From positions 1 through 64,000 of the forward strand of contig NW_027442233.1 of assembly GCF_048569485.1 (NCBI RefSeq): a DNA stretch of 64,000 nucleotides, in the 5' to 3' direction. The number at the start of each line of letters is the position of its first letter. Within the stretch, counting starts at the first letter, position 1. The translations under genes and the position numbers were made by a program. The stretch is from Anomaloglossus baeobatrachus (taxonomy: Eukaryota > Chordata > Amphibia > Anura > Aromobatidae). The notes under the pieces are model-generated. The model saw only the letters and a list, made by a program, of their open reading frames with translations. It had not been told where the DNA came from and did not search any database. Shown in pieces: positions 22,319 through 32,687 of the stretch.

Positions 22319-23923
22319 TCACACAGGATTCTCCCCTTTGTGAATTTTGTGATGTCTAACAAGGTCTGATTTCTGAATAAAACATTTTTCACACTCTGAA
22401 CATGAAAATGGCTTGTCCCCGGTGTGAAATCTTTGATGCCCAACAAGTTCTGATTTCCGAATAAAACATTTCCCACACTCTGAACATGAAAATGGCTTTT
22501 CCCGTGTGTGAATTTTCTTATGCGAAACAAGGTTTGATTTCTGACTAAAACCTTTCCCACACTCTGAACATGAAAATGGTTTCTCCCCTTTGTGAATTTT
22601 CTGATGTCTAACAAGGTCTGATTTCTGACTAAAACCTTTCCCACACTCTGAACATGAAAATGGCTTCTCCCCTGTGTGAATTTTCTGATGTCTAACAAGG
22701 TCTGATTTCTGACTAAAACCTTTCCCACACTCTGAACATGAAAATGGCTTCTCCCCGGTGTGAAATCTTTGATGCCCAACAAGCTCTGATTTCTGAATAA
22801 AACCTTTCCCACACTCTGAACATGAAAATGGCTTCTCCCCTATGTGAATTTTCTGATGTCTAACAAGGTCTGATTTCTGACTAAAACCTTTCCCACACTC
22901 TGAACATGAAAATGGCTTCTCCCCGGTGTGAAATCTTTGATGCCCAACAAGCTCTGCTTTCTGAATAAAACCTTTCCCACACTCTGAACATGAAAATGGC
23001 TTCTCCCCTGTGTGAATTTTCTGATGTCTAACAAGGTGTGATCTCTGAATAAAACCTTTCCCACACTCTGAACATGAAAATGGCTTCTCCCCTGTGTGAA
23101 GTCTTTGATGCCGGACAAGTTCTGATTTGCAATTAAAACATTTCCCACATTCTGAACATGAAAATGGCTTCTCTCCTGTGTGATTTTTCTGATGTGTAAA
23201 AAGGTGTGATTTCTGAATAAAACATTTCCCACACTCTGAACATGAAAATGGTTTCTCCCCTGTGTGAGATCTTTGATGCATAACAAGTTCTGATTTCCGA
23301 ATAAAACATTTCCCACACTCTGAACATGAAAATGATTTCTCCCCTGTGTGAGATCTTTGATGCCTAACAAAATCTGATTTCTGGTTGAAACATTTCCCAC
23401 ATTCTGAACATAAAAATGGCTTCTCCCCTGTGTGAAATCTTTGATGCCGGACAAGTTCTGATTTCCAATTAAAACAATTCCCACACTCTGAACATGAAAA
23501 TAGCTTCTTCCCAGTCTGATATTTTTGATAATCAATAAGGTTTGATTTTCGAGCAAAACATTTCTCACATTGAGGAAATGAAAACGGATTTTCATGTGTC
23601 TGAACTTTTTGAAGGTTAACAAGATGTGAATTCTTGGTAAAACATTTCCCACATTTTGAACATGAAAATGGTTTCTCCTTTGTATGAGCCATTTCATGTT
23701 CCACATCCCTTCCGTAAGTTTCATTTTGCGGACAATTCTGTGATAAATCGGAATTTTGGACTTGTTTGAAAAGATAAGATGATAAAGCTTTCCGAGGAAG
23801 GACTGGAGTTATATCTGGGACAGCAGCATGCTCTTCATACGTATCATGTGTGATACTTTTACCATCTGTTTTAAATTCTGAAGATACTTGATTTCCATCT
23901 GAACTCCCAATACAGTCATTGGC
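22319..23923 (-). CDS. Gene 1 terminal exon: array of 14 good and 2 degenerate C2H2 fingers
   Basis: The exon opens after a TTTATTTTTAG acceptor with CC AAT GAC TGT (phase 1). A spacer of about 80 residues precedes the fingers. Two fingers are degenerate ([14 protein letters not shown] lacks the first zinc His; SFPQCEKCF lacks the first Cys). Fourteen intact fingers follow with TGEKPF linkers and stop at GENPV. Fingers of the [13 protein letters not shown] type occur three times almost unchanged, alternating with [13 protein letters not shown], so the array has grown by recent two-finger duplications. Coordinates at the acceptor are good to about one base. Confidence 0.85.
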   Translation of the reverse strand, partial: ANDCIGSSDGNQVSSEFKTDGKSITHDTYEEHAAVPDITPVLPRKALSSYLFKQVQNSDLSQNCPQNETYGRDVEHEMAHTKEKPFSCSKCGKCFTKNSHLVNLQKVQTHENPFSFPQCEKCFARKSNLIDYQKYQTGKKLFSCSECGNCFNWKSELVRHQRFHTGEKPFLCSECGKCFNQKSDFVRHQRSHTGEKSFSCSECGKCFIRKSELVMHQRSHTGEKPFSCSECGKCFIQKSHLFTHQKNHTGEKPFSCSECGKCFNCKSELVRHQRLHTGEKPFSCSECGKGFIQRSHLVRHQKIHTGEKPFSCSECGKGFIQKAELVGHQRFHTGEKPFSCSECGKGFSQKSDLVRHQKIHIGEKPFSCSECGKGFIQKSELVGHQRFHTGEKPFSCSECGKGFSQKSDLVRHQKIHTGEKPFSCSECGKGFSQKSDLVRHQKIHKGEKPFSCSECGKGFSQKSNLVSHKKIHTREKPFSCSECGKCFIRKSELVGHQRFHTGDKPFSCSECEKCFIQKSDLVRHHKIHKGENPV

Positions 23924-26900
23924 TAAAAATAAACACAATGTTATTATTTTTTAATGATATGATCCTGAAAGTACATTTACTTTTTAAACCAGAACATCAT
24001 AAATTAAATTAGGAAAAAATGTATTCTGAATCTGTTGTCCAATTTCGACATCTAAAGGCCCCGTTACACGCAACGACATCGCTAACGAGATATCGCTGGG
24101 GTTACGGAATTCGTGACGGACATCTAGCCTCGTTATCGACGTCGTTGCGTGTGACACTTACGAGCGACCGCTAACGATCCCAAATACTCACCAAATCGTT
24201 GATTGTTGAGACGTCGTTCATTTTCAAAATATCGTTGCTCGTTCTGGATGCAGGTTGTTCGTCGTTCCTGAGGCAGCAAACATCGCTACGTGTGACACAC
24301 CGGGAACGACGAACAAAAGCGTTCCTGCGTCCTCCGGCAACGAGGTGGGAGTGTCGTTCTTGCGGCTGCTCTCTGCCCCTCTGCTTCTATTGGTGGCCTG
24401 CTGTGTGACGTCGCTGACTCAACACGAACCGCCGCCTTAAAAAACAGGTTGTTTGCCGGCCACAGCGACGCCGTTAGGAAGGTAAGTTCGTGTGACGCTT
24501 ACCTGCGATATTGTTCGCCCTGGCAGCGATTTACCCGTGACACACAAACGACAGGCGCGGGTGCTATCGCTAGCGACATTGCTAGCGATGTTGCAGTGTG
24601 TAACGCGGCCTTAAGAGTTACATCTTTGTTAATGCGGATCTCCCATTCCTAGCACCAGTTCTCTGGAATGTGCTACAGTAAATAATCTGATTGATTGTCA
24701 CAATGTGACCACAGGATAATGAGGGACAGGAGGCTCCTATACTGTCTCTCACGCTAGGGGACCCTAAGCTATTGCTAACTTCTGCATTACCCCTGAAGAT
24801 GGAGATACCAGAGTCCCATACATTACTATTCTCCTGACCAGATCTAATCTGTTATCCTCCCCAGGAAGGAAGGGGCAGTAGTATGATGGAAACACAGATT
24901 CCTACTCCACACTGATGAGGGGCAAATACCCCGAAACGGCTGTCTGTGGATGGATACCATGTTTGGCATAGGTGGTCTCCTTGACTGGAGACTGCTCTTC
25001 CCGTGGTTGTTCCTTCCCGGTGAAAGACCTGGCTAGTTTCCTGCCAGCGTTGAGACATGTGATGGTGTCTCCGCAGGCCTTCTTGCTTTGGAAACACAGA
25101 TTAAGACAGACAGGACATATTGCAAACTCACAGAAATAAACAGTGAAAGACAAAAGAGAAAAGCAAGGGCAGCAATAAAAAGAGAACAACAGCAGCTCAC
25201 AGCAATAATGCACAACAACTACCTGTAAGTCTGGATCACAACACCTCACCAGACCAGTATAGGTAAATTATAGCTGGCATTAATGAAATAGCCCAGCCAG
25301 CATATACAGAAAGGGAGAGAATGATACTGGCTCCCCTACAGCATGTGATCAAAGACATTAACAAGCAGCCTAGCAGAGAATAACTCTTGCTAGACTGCCC
25401 AAGCCTGTGGTTTGATGCCTGCGTCTCCCTGCGCTGCTCACAGACATCAGAGAAGTTAACATGTAGAGTACTAGAATCTATAATTTCCACAGATCCTGAC
25501 GCCGCCATGACAGTTGTTAAAACCTGCAAAAATCTCCTTGTAACATTGATCCACAGCATAGACAATTTAAAGAGATTTTTTTAGAAGACTAATATAATAG
25601 TTACAGACAGATGACGGATATTTAATAGGTTTGTCCGGGATTGTAAAATTGATGGCCTTTCCTTGGGCTTTGTAACTAAAACAGGTAGCAGGGTCTTGCT
25701 GTCTGTGCAGATAAAGATTAGGGCTCTAATTCATGAATACCAGCGATGGACTTTGAAAAATGACGTCAGGGACTGGAGTGAAATCTCTCTCAAAGGGAAC
25801 ACCGCAGTTTGTTATGAATTAGAGAAGCGTTAGCTTCACACCCTTCTTCTCGCCAACCTACAAAAGTCGCACAATTCCAATTTACTCTCCCTTTCCCCTA
25901 ATACCAGTCCTGCATGCCAGCTTGTGTCCTGGTCAGTTTAGACTCCTGCAATTAAGAGACCTTTGGTTACATCATGTCACATGACTTTGAAGTCCTCAAA
26001 GGTTCTTAAACAATCAACCTTAGAATACAACTGATAAGGTCCCTAAGAGCAGGGCCGGCGTCAGCACGCGGCATACCCGGAGAGCCGGGGGGACCCACTC
26101 GGCCTCGTCAGTTCTGGTGCCCCTTGGCCGGGGCCCCCTCGCCTTAGTTCTGCTGCCCCCGGGCCGATGTCCGGGGACCGCAGTCCTCGGCAGGAATCTG
26201 CAGCGCCGTCCCTTTAAGGCGCGCAGACTTCCTGGTTTGAACTTCATCTGTGGGCGGAGCTACCGACCGGCCTGCTCAGTCCCACAGATGAAGGAGTTGC
26301 AGTGCCAGCCAGCGACCCCCAGCACAGCGCGTCTCTCCGGCGCTGTGTGGGCCCCCTCTCCACCGCTGTGTGGGCCCCCTCTCCACCGCTGTGTGGGCCC
26401 CCTCTCCACCGCTGTGTGGGCCCCCTCTCCACAGCTGTGTGGGCCTCCTCTCCACCGTGACCTGAGCGGTATGTGCCCTCCCCGCCCCCCGATTTATGGG
26501 CCCTGGTGAGCTGTATGGGCTTCTCCCCCCTTAGGTGTATGCCCTGCCCCCCCCAGTGCTGTATGTGCTGGCCCCTGGAGCTGTGTGTGGGCCCCCAAGA
26601 GCCACGTGTGTGTCTGTATGTATGCAGCAGAGCTATGTGTGTATGTATGTAGCAGAGCTATGTGTGTATGTATGTAGCAGATTCCTGTATGTATGTAGCA
26701 GAGCTATGTATGTATGTATGTAGCAGAGCTATGTGTGTATGTATGTAGCAGAGCTATGTGTGTACGTATGTAGCAGAGCTATGTGTGTATGTATGTAGCA
26801 GAGCTATGCGTGTATGTAGCAGAGCTATGCGTGTATGTAGCAGAGCTATGCGTGTATGTAGCAGAGCTATGCGTGTATGTATGCAGCAGAGCTATGTGTG

Positions 26901-28265
26901 TATGTATCTAGCAGAGTTGTGTTGTGTGTGTCTGTATGCATGTATGATGTGTATCTATGTATGTCAGTGTATATGACTGTATAGATATGTCAGTTCTAGA
27001 CGTATTTTTGTGAGTTTGTCTTTAAATATGTATATGTATATGTATGTGTGTGTCTGCGTGTGGATGGGGCCCACCGGGACTCTTCCGCCCAGGGCCCACA
27101 AAAACCTGGAGCCGGCCCTGCCTAAGAGAGTGGGGTTCCTGAGAAATTGCACAATTTGAGTCCTTCCAATGCTGGCCCTGACTGTAACTAGGGTTTTTTT
27201 TTTGAATAGGGCTTATAATTCAAGCATTCTCCAAAAATCCCATAAAATCGTGCTAGGTCTTATTTTCGGTGTAGGTCGTCTCTTCGGGGAAACAGGGTAT
27301 TCATGAACCCTCTGCAGGTCTTTGAGTTGCCATCATAACAACATAGAGAAGGCACTAGAAACAAACAGCAGAAGAAGCAGAAGCAAAGAAAATACAGCTG
27401 AAAAACCCCAGAGCAGAAAGCCTAAAAATGCAAACACAAAATTAGTGCATAAAGTGCATGAGTAGATATCTCTTACTGGATAGAGCTGGAGGAAACACAT
27501 CCTGAGGAACATCGGGATCTTCTTGTTTACAGTCCTGTGGGAGAAGAGGACGGGGACATCTCTCTGGTGTTGTCCTCTTACTGGATAGAACTGGAGGAAA
27601 CACATACAGGGACTGAATTCATTCCTTACATACAGATAATTATAGGCCGTGTGTATTTAGTCCTGTCTATTACCTGGTGATGTGAGGGGCTGGGGAACCT
27701 CCATCATGACGTCCTTGTACAGATCTTTGTGTCCTTCTAAATACTCCCACTCCTCCATGGAGAAATAGACGGTGACATCCTGACACCTTATAGGAACCTG
27801 ACACATACAATGATACCGTCACCCCCGATCCCTTCATAGCGTTACTGTATAATGTCCCAGCATTCCCAGCAGTGTCACCTCTCCAGTCAGCAGCTCAATC
27901 ATCTTGTAGGTGAGTTCTAGGATCTTCTGGTCATTGATGTCCTCATGTATCGGGGGGTGAGGTGGAGGCCCCGTGATTGGGCTCAGGGGTCTTCCCCATC
28001 CCTCAGACACAGGGGTCTGACAGCGCTCACTAGAGGTCTTCTTCACTACTGTGTAATCCTGGTTATGGAGAGACACAGTAATAAATCTCACTCCAGACAT
28101 TTCCAGAGTCCTCACCTCTCCAGTTCTGTCCATCTGTTATTCCCATAGATAAGAATGATGTAATGTGACGTCATCAGAATCTCTCACCTCTCCAGTAAGC
28201 CGGAAGAGGATCTCTAGGGTGAGGTGTAATATCCTCTCCGCCATCTTGTCCCTGTCCATATCCAT
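22319..28265 (-). CDS. KRAB C2H2 zinc-finger gene 1 (spliced, minus strand)
   Basis: Inferred coding exons: 28265-28188 ([11 protein letters not shown] start), 28058-27879, 27797-27674 (KRAB A box), a modified fourth exon 27590-27477, and the zinc-finger exon from about 23923 to 22319. All junctions keep frame (phases 0, 0, 1, 1), giving about 699 aa. The product would be a nuclear DNA-binding repressor: KRAB recruits TRIM28-type corepressors in tetrapods, and the fingers choose the target. Unlike gene 2, no copy of the linker exon [11 protein letters not shown] was found between 27.4 and 24 kb. The 3.5-kb last intron holds a Harbinger MITE, a ribozyme retroposon and a hAT MITE. It could be a functional gene, or a duplicate that lost an exon; transcript data would decide. 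Confidence 0.75.
24056..24611. mobile_element. Harbinger-type MITE, copy B (556 bp)
   Basis: Ends AGGCCCCGTTACACGCAACG and GTGTGTAACGCGGCCT, flanked by TAA on both sides (24053-24055, 24612-24614). Same family as copies A and C. It lies in the last intron of ZNF gene 1. No coding capacity. Confidence 0.78.
24901..25088 (+). mobile_element. 188-bp retroposon carrying a hammerhead ribozyme
   Basis: The unit is bounded by a perfect 14-bp direct repeat TGGAAACACAGATT (24887-24900 and 25089-25102), which marks a retroposition-type target duplication. The hammerhead motif lies within 10 bases of its 5' end. The rest has no open frame and no poly-A; it ends TTCTTGCTT. Family knowledge: hammerheads occur in Penelope-like terminal repeats and in small non-autonomous retroelements of animals. 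Its likely partner is a Penelope-like enzyme, but this is inference. It sits antisense in the last intron of ZNF gene 1. Confidence 0.75.
24906..24950 (+). ncRNA. Hammerhead ribozyme motif, complete core
   Basis: Stem I TCCACA/TGTGGA (6 bp), core CTGATGA (24912-24918), stem II GGGG/CCCC with loop CAAATA, core GAAA (24933-24936), a 2-bp stem III (AC/GT) around GGCT, and cleavage site GTC before TGTGGA. All invariant core bases are present. The tiny stem III is like that of Penelope-type hammerheads, which are thought to work as dimers. Confidence 0.8.
25103..26041. other. Intron of ZNF gene 1, no gene seen
   Basis: About 940 bp of intronic sequence. A patch at 25730-25920 resembles the MITE at 10249-10579. 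Nothing else is supported. Confidence 0.4.
26050..27120. mobile_element. hAT-type MITE with internal minisatellites, copy 1
   Basis: Inverted ends CAGGGCCGGC and GCCGGCCCTG with a perfect 8-bp target duplication CCTAAGAG (26042-26049 and 27121-27128). Two tandem arrays are inside: about five 23-bp units around 26345-26455 and about twelve 25-bp units (GTATGTAGCAGAGCTATGTG type) at 26610-26930. A second copy in opposite orientation is at 43789-45060. Confidence 0.85.
26610..26930. repeat. 25-bp minisatellite inside the hAT MITE
   Basis: Units read GTATGTATGTAGCAGAGCTA and TGTGT, with some 21-bp variants. The expanded version is in the second copy (43983-44665). Confidence 0.8.
27185..27300 (-). 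mobile_element. MITE fragment (CCCCGAAAATAAGACC type)
   Basis: On the minus strand it contains ACCGAAAATAAGACCTAGCA and an AGCCCTAT end. The same family occurs at 50795-50900 on the plus strand. Superfamily uncertain. Confidence 0.45.
27477..27590 (-). CDS. Gene 1 exon 4, modified linker exon
   Basis: Starts after TTTCCTCCAG like exon 4 of gene 2 ([20 protein letters not shown]). After CCTCAGGAT the sequence changes: a second copy of GTGTTTCCTCCAG and CTCTATCCA follows, and then a strong donor GTAAGA. Using that donor gives 114 bp, which keeps phase 1 and fits the zinc-finger exon directly. This is an inferred exon. Confidence 0.5.
27674..27797 (-). CDS. Gene 1 exon 3: KRAB A box
   Basis: 124 bp with AG and GT borders, encoding [20 protein letters not shown] and [20 protein letters not shown]. 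The [11 protein letters not shown] core is the KRAB A-box signature. It differs from gene 2 at one residue (MMEV versus MMED). Confidence 0.85.
27879..28058 (-). CDS. Gene 1 exon 2
   Basis: 180 bp encoding 60 residues, starting [20 protein letters not shown] and ending KMIELLTGE, flanked by AG and GT. One residue (T for A) differs from gene 2. This is the usual frog KRAB-ZNF segment that precedes the KRAB box. Confidence 0.85.
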
Positions 28266-28337
28266 CCTTCACGGGGCAATCAGGAGAATTCTCTTCTATA
28301 GAAGATCTCCACTGAGAGGATCCGATATTGTAGGGAC
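28188..28337 (-). CDS. Gene 1 exon 1: 5' UTR plus first 26 codons
   Basis: A splice acceptor (CCCCATTCAG) precedes 28337; ATG is at 28265 and the coding part is 28265-28188, [20 protein letters not shown] then FRLTGE, followed by GTGAGAG. The acceptor implies at least one more upstream non-coding exon. Confidence 0.8.
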
Positions 28338-28452
28338 CTGAATGGGGAGAAGATGACGATGTAACATCATAAAGAATCCGCTGTAATAATACAATTACTG
28401 GAGATAATAAGGGGAAACATATAATGAGAACATTCTGGGGGAATATTATGGT

Positions 28453-29737
28453 ATGTGGGGCAAAAAGGGGCCGAGGACCGAGGGCAGAAAGGGGCCGAGG
28501 ACCGAGGGCAGAAAGGGGCCGAGGACCGAGGGCAGAAAGGGGCCGAGGACCGAGGGCAGAATGGGGCCGAGGACTGAGGGCAGAAAAGTGCCGAGGACAT
28601 AAAAGGGCCGAGGACCGAGGACCGAGGGCAGAAAGGGGCCGAGGACCAAGGGCAGAAAGGGGCCGAGGACCGAGGGCAGAAAGGAGCCGAGGACTGAGGG
28701 CAGAAAGGAGCCGAGGACTGAGGGCAGAAAGGAGCCGAGGACTGAGGGCAGAAAGGAGCCGAGGACTGAGGGCAGAAAGGGGCCGAGGACTGAGGGCAGA
28801 AAGGGGCCGAGGACTGAGGTCAGAAAGGGGCCGAGGACTGAGAGCAGAAAAAGGCCAAGGACTGAGGGCAGAAAGGGGCCGAGGACTGAGGGCAGAAAGG
28901 AGCCGAGGACTGAGGGCAGAAAGGAGCCGAGGACTGAGGGCAGAAAGGAGCCTAGGACTGAGGGCAGAAAGGGGCCGAGGACTGAGGGCAGAAAGGGGCC
29001 GAGGACTGAGGGCAGAAAGGGGCCGAGGACTGAGGGCAGAAAGGGGCCGAGGACTGAGGTCAGAAAGGGGCCGAGGACTGAGAGCAGAAAAAGGCCGAGG
29101 ACTGAGGGCAGAAAGGGGACGAGGACTGAGGGCAGAAAGGAGCCAAGGACTGAGGGCAGAAAGGGGCCGAGGACTGAGGGCAGAAAGGGGCCGAGGACTG
29201 AGGGCAGAAAGGAGCCTAGGACTGAGGGCAGAAAGGGGCCGAGGACTGAGGGCAGAAAGGGGCCGAGGACTGAGGGCAGAAAGGGGCCGAGGACTGAGGG
29301 CAGAAAGGGGCCGAGGACTGAGGGCAGAAAGGGGCCGAGGACTGAGAGCAGAAAAAGGCCGAGGACTGAGGGCAGAAAGGGGACGAGGACTGAGGGCAGA
29401 AAGGAGCCAAGGACTGAGGGCAGAAAGGGGCCGAGGACTGAGGGCAGAAAGGGGCCGAGGACTGAGGGCAGAAAGGGGCCGAGGACTGAGGGCAGAAAGG
29501 GGCCGAGGACTGAGGTCAGAAAGGGGACAAGGACTGAGGGCAGAAAGGGGTCGAGGACCGAGGGCAGAAAGGGGTCGAGGACCGAGGGCAGAAAGGGGCC
29601 GAGGACTGAGGGCAGAAAGGGGCGAGGACTGAGGGCAGAAAGGGGCGAGGACTGAGGGCAGAAAGGGGCCGAGGACTGAGGGCAGAAAGGGGCCGAGGAC
29701 TGAGGGCAGAAAGGGGCCGAGGACTGAAGGCAGACGG
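28453..29737. repeat. 24-bp minisatellite upstream of ZNF gene 1
   Basis: About 53 units of GGCCGAGGACTGAGGGCAGA plus AAGG. Variant units (GAGAGCAGAAAAAGGCC near 28838, 29078 and 29341) recur at 240 and about 264 bp, so there is a higher-order period of 10-11 units. Because 24 is a multiple of 3 the array is open in several frames (RAERGRGL repeats); I do not treat these as proteins. Confidence 0.9.
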
Positions 29738-29745
29738 GTTTCCTC

Positions 29746-29753
29746 ACTTCCGG
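29746..29753 (-). promoter_or_regulatory. Possible ETS/GABP site of the gene 1 promoter
   Basis: CCGGAAGT on the minus strand (ACTTCCGG on plus) lies just upstream of the 24-bp array and about 1.4 kb upstream of exon 1. This motif is common in TATA-less vertebrate promoters. No matching site was seen upstream of gene 2. Confidence 0.3.
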
Positions 29754-29893
29754 CCTCTCATAGTTGGGGCGTCTGTATCTATCAGAGGAAAAGGAACAAA
29801 AACCTCACGATTCATAGAAATCAGCGAGAGAAAAATACCAAGAAAGTCTCAGAGCTGAAGGGGTTAATGCCGCCTGCCCCAGTAATGGAGACT

Positions 29894-32517
29894 CTGCACC
29901 TACCTCCACCTGCAGAGCCGCACACTAGATATATAATACCCTGCACCTACCTCCACCTGCAGAGCCCCACACTAGATATATAATACCCTGCACCTACCTC
30001 CACCTGCAGAGCCGCACACTAGATATATAATACCCTGCACCTACCTCCACCTGCAGAGCCGCACACTAGATATATAATACCCTGCACCTACCTCCACCTG
30101 CAGAGCCGCACACTAGATATATAATACCCTGCACCTACCTCCACCTGCAGAGCCGCACACTAGATATATAATACCCTGCACCTACCTCCACCTGCAGAGC
30201 CGCACACTAGATATATAATAACCTGCACCTACCTCCACCTGCAGAGCCGCACACTAGATATATAATAACCTGCACCTACCTCCTCCTGCAGAGCCGCACA
30301 CTAGATATATAATACCCTGCACCTACCTCCACCTGCAGAGCCGCACACTAGATATATAATACCCTGCACCTACCTCCACCTGCAGAGCCGCACACTAGAT
30401 ATATAATACCCTGCACCTACCTCCTCCTGCAGAGCCGCACACTAGATATATAATACCCTGCACCTACCTCCTCCTGCAGAGCCGCACACTAGATATATAA
30501 TACCCTGCACCTACCTCCACCTGCAGAGCCGCACACTAGATATATAATACCCTGCACCTACCTCCACCTGCAGAGCCGCGCACTAGATATATAATACCCT
30601 GCACCTACCTCCACCTGCAGAGCCGCGCACTAGATATATAATACCCTGCACCTACCTCCACCTGCAGAGCCGCGCACTAGATATATAATACCCTGCACCT
30701 ACCTCCACCTGCAGAGCCGCGCACTAGATATATAATAACCTGCACCTACCTCCACCTGCAGAGCCGCACACTAGATATATAATAACCTGCACCTACCTCC
30801 ACCTGCAGAGCCCCACACTAGATATATAATACCCTGCACCTACCTCCACCTGCAGAGCCGCACACTAGATATATAATACCCTGCACCTACCTCCACCTGC
30901 AGAGCCGCACAATAGATATATAATACCCTGCACCTACCTCCACCTGCAGAGCCGCACACTAGATATATAATACCCTGCACCTACCTCCACCTGCAGAGCC
31001 GCACAATAGATATATAATACCCTGCACCTACCTCCACCTGCAGAGCCGCACACTAGATATATAATACCCTGCACCTACCTCCACCTGCAGAGCCGCACAC
31101 TAGATATATAATACCCTGCACCTACCTCCACCTGCAGAGCCGCACACTAGATATATAATACCCTGCCCCTACCTCCACCTGCAGAGCCGCACACTAGATA
31201 TATAATACCCTGCCCCTACCTCCACCTGCAGAGCCGCACACTAGATATATAATACCCTGCACCTACCTCCACCTGCAGAGCCGCACACTAGATATATAAT
31301 ACCCTGCACCTACCTCCACCTGCAGAGCCGCACACCAGATATATAATACCCTGCACCTACCTCCACCTGCAGAGCCGCACACCAGATATATAATACCCTG
31401 CACCTACCTCCACCTGCAGAGCCGCACACCAGATATATAATACCCTGCACCTACCTCCACCTGCAGAGCCGCACACCAGATATATAATACCCTGCACCTA
31501 CCTCCTCCTGCAGAGCCGCACACTAGATATATAATACCCTGCACCTACCTCCACCTGCAGAGCCGCACACTAGATATATAATACCCTGCACCTACCTCCA
31601 CCTGCAGAGCCGCACACTAGATAAATAATACCCTGCACCTACCTCCAGCTGCAGAGCCGCACACTAGATATATAATACCCTGCACCTACCTCCACCTGCA
31701 GAGCCGCACACTAGATATATAATACCCTGCACCTACCTCCACCTGCAGAGCCGCACACTAGATATATAATACCCTGCACCTACCTCCACCTGCAGAGCCG
31801 CACACTAGATATATAATACCCTGCACCTACCTCCACCTGCAGAGCCGCACACTAGATAAATAATACCCTGCACCTACCTCCACCTGCAGAGCCGCACACT
31901 AGATATATAATACCCTGCACCTACCTCCACCTGCAGAGCCGCACACTAGATATATAATACCCTGCACCTACCTCCACCTGCAGAGCCGCGCACTAGATAT
32001 ATAATACCCTGCACCTACCTCCACCTGCAGAGCCGCGCACTAGATATATAATACCCTGCACCTACCTCCACCTGCAGAGCCGCACACTAGATATATAATA
32101 CCCTGCACCTGCCTCCACCTGCAGAGCCGCGCACTAGATATATAATACCCTGCACCTACCTCCACCTGCAGAGCCGCACACTAGATATATAATACCCTGC
32201 ACCTACCTCCACCTGCAGAGCCGCACACTAGATATATAATACCCTGCACCTACCTCCACCTGCAGAGCCGCACACTAGATATATAATACCCTGCACCTAC
32301 CTCCACCTGCAGAGCCGCACACTAGATATATAATACTCTGCACCTACCTCCACCTGCAGAGCCGCACACCAGATATATAATACCCTGCACCTACCTCCAC
32401 CTGCAGAGCCGCACACTAGATATATAATACCCTGCACCTACCTCCACCTGCAGAGCCGCACACTAGATATATAATACCCTGCACCTACCTCCACCTGCAG
32501 AGCCGCACACTAGATAT
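29894..32517. repeat. 47-bp satellite array, left
   Basis: About 56 head-to-tail units of 47 bp. Each has CTACCTCCACCTGCAGAGCC (with a PstI site), GCACACTAG and ATATATAATACCCTGCAC. Units are nearly identical. Variants come in blocks: GCGCAC in runs near 30575-30725 and 31985-32045, and CACCAG in four successive units near 31330-31475. This points to recent unequal exchange. Confidence 0.95.
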
Positions 32518-32687
32518 ATGGCTGCTCTGTGCTTACAGGACCTGTGATGATGTCACATGGAGGGGAGGAGTCAGGGGTCACATGATCAGCTCCTCAGTGT
32601 ATGCAGGACTCTGCTGTGCTGGTTGTCATGGTGCTGGATGAGGGGAAGTTTATGTGTGGGGTCAGGAGGGGTTTACAGTGTGGATGT
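32518..32687. repeat. Unique spacer between the satellites, left copy
   Basis: About 170 bp joining the 47-bp and 30-bp arrays. Its reverse complement is found almost unchanged at 40857-41020, which makes it the best single-copy marker of the inverted duplication. Confidence 0.85.

Noticed and set aside
22319-23724. Other-frame proteins over the gene 1 finger exon ([12 protein letters not shown] type)
   Set aside because: Shadow frames of the zinc-finger repeats.
28424-29747. Long frames of RAERGRGL or LPSVLGPF repeats on both strands
   Set aside because: They are products of a 24-bp tandem array, open because 24 is a multiple of 3; no start context or domain.
29894-32517. CRISPR-like array
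   Set aside because: 47-bp units are directly adjacent with no unique spacers, in a vertebrate genome; this is a satellite.
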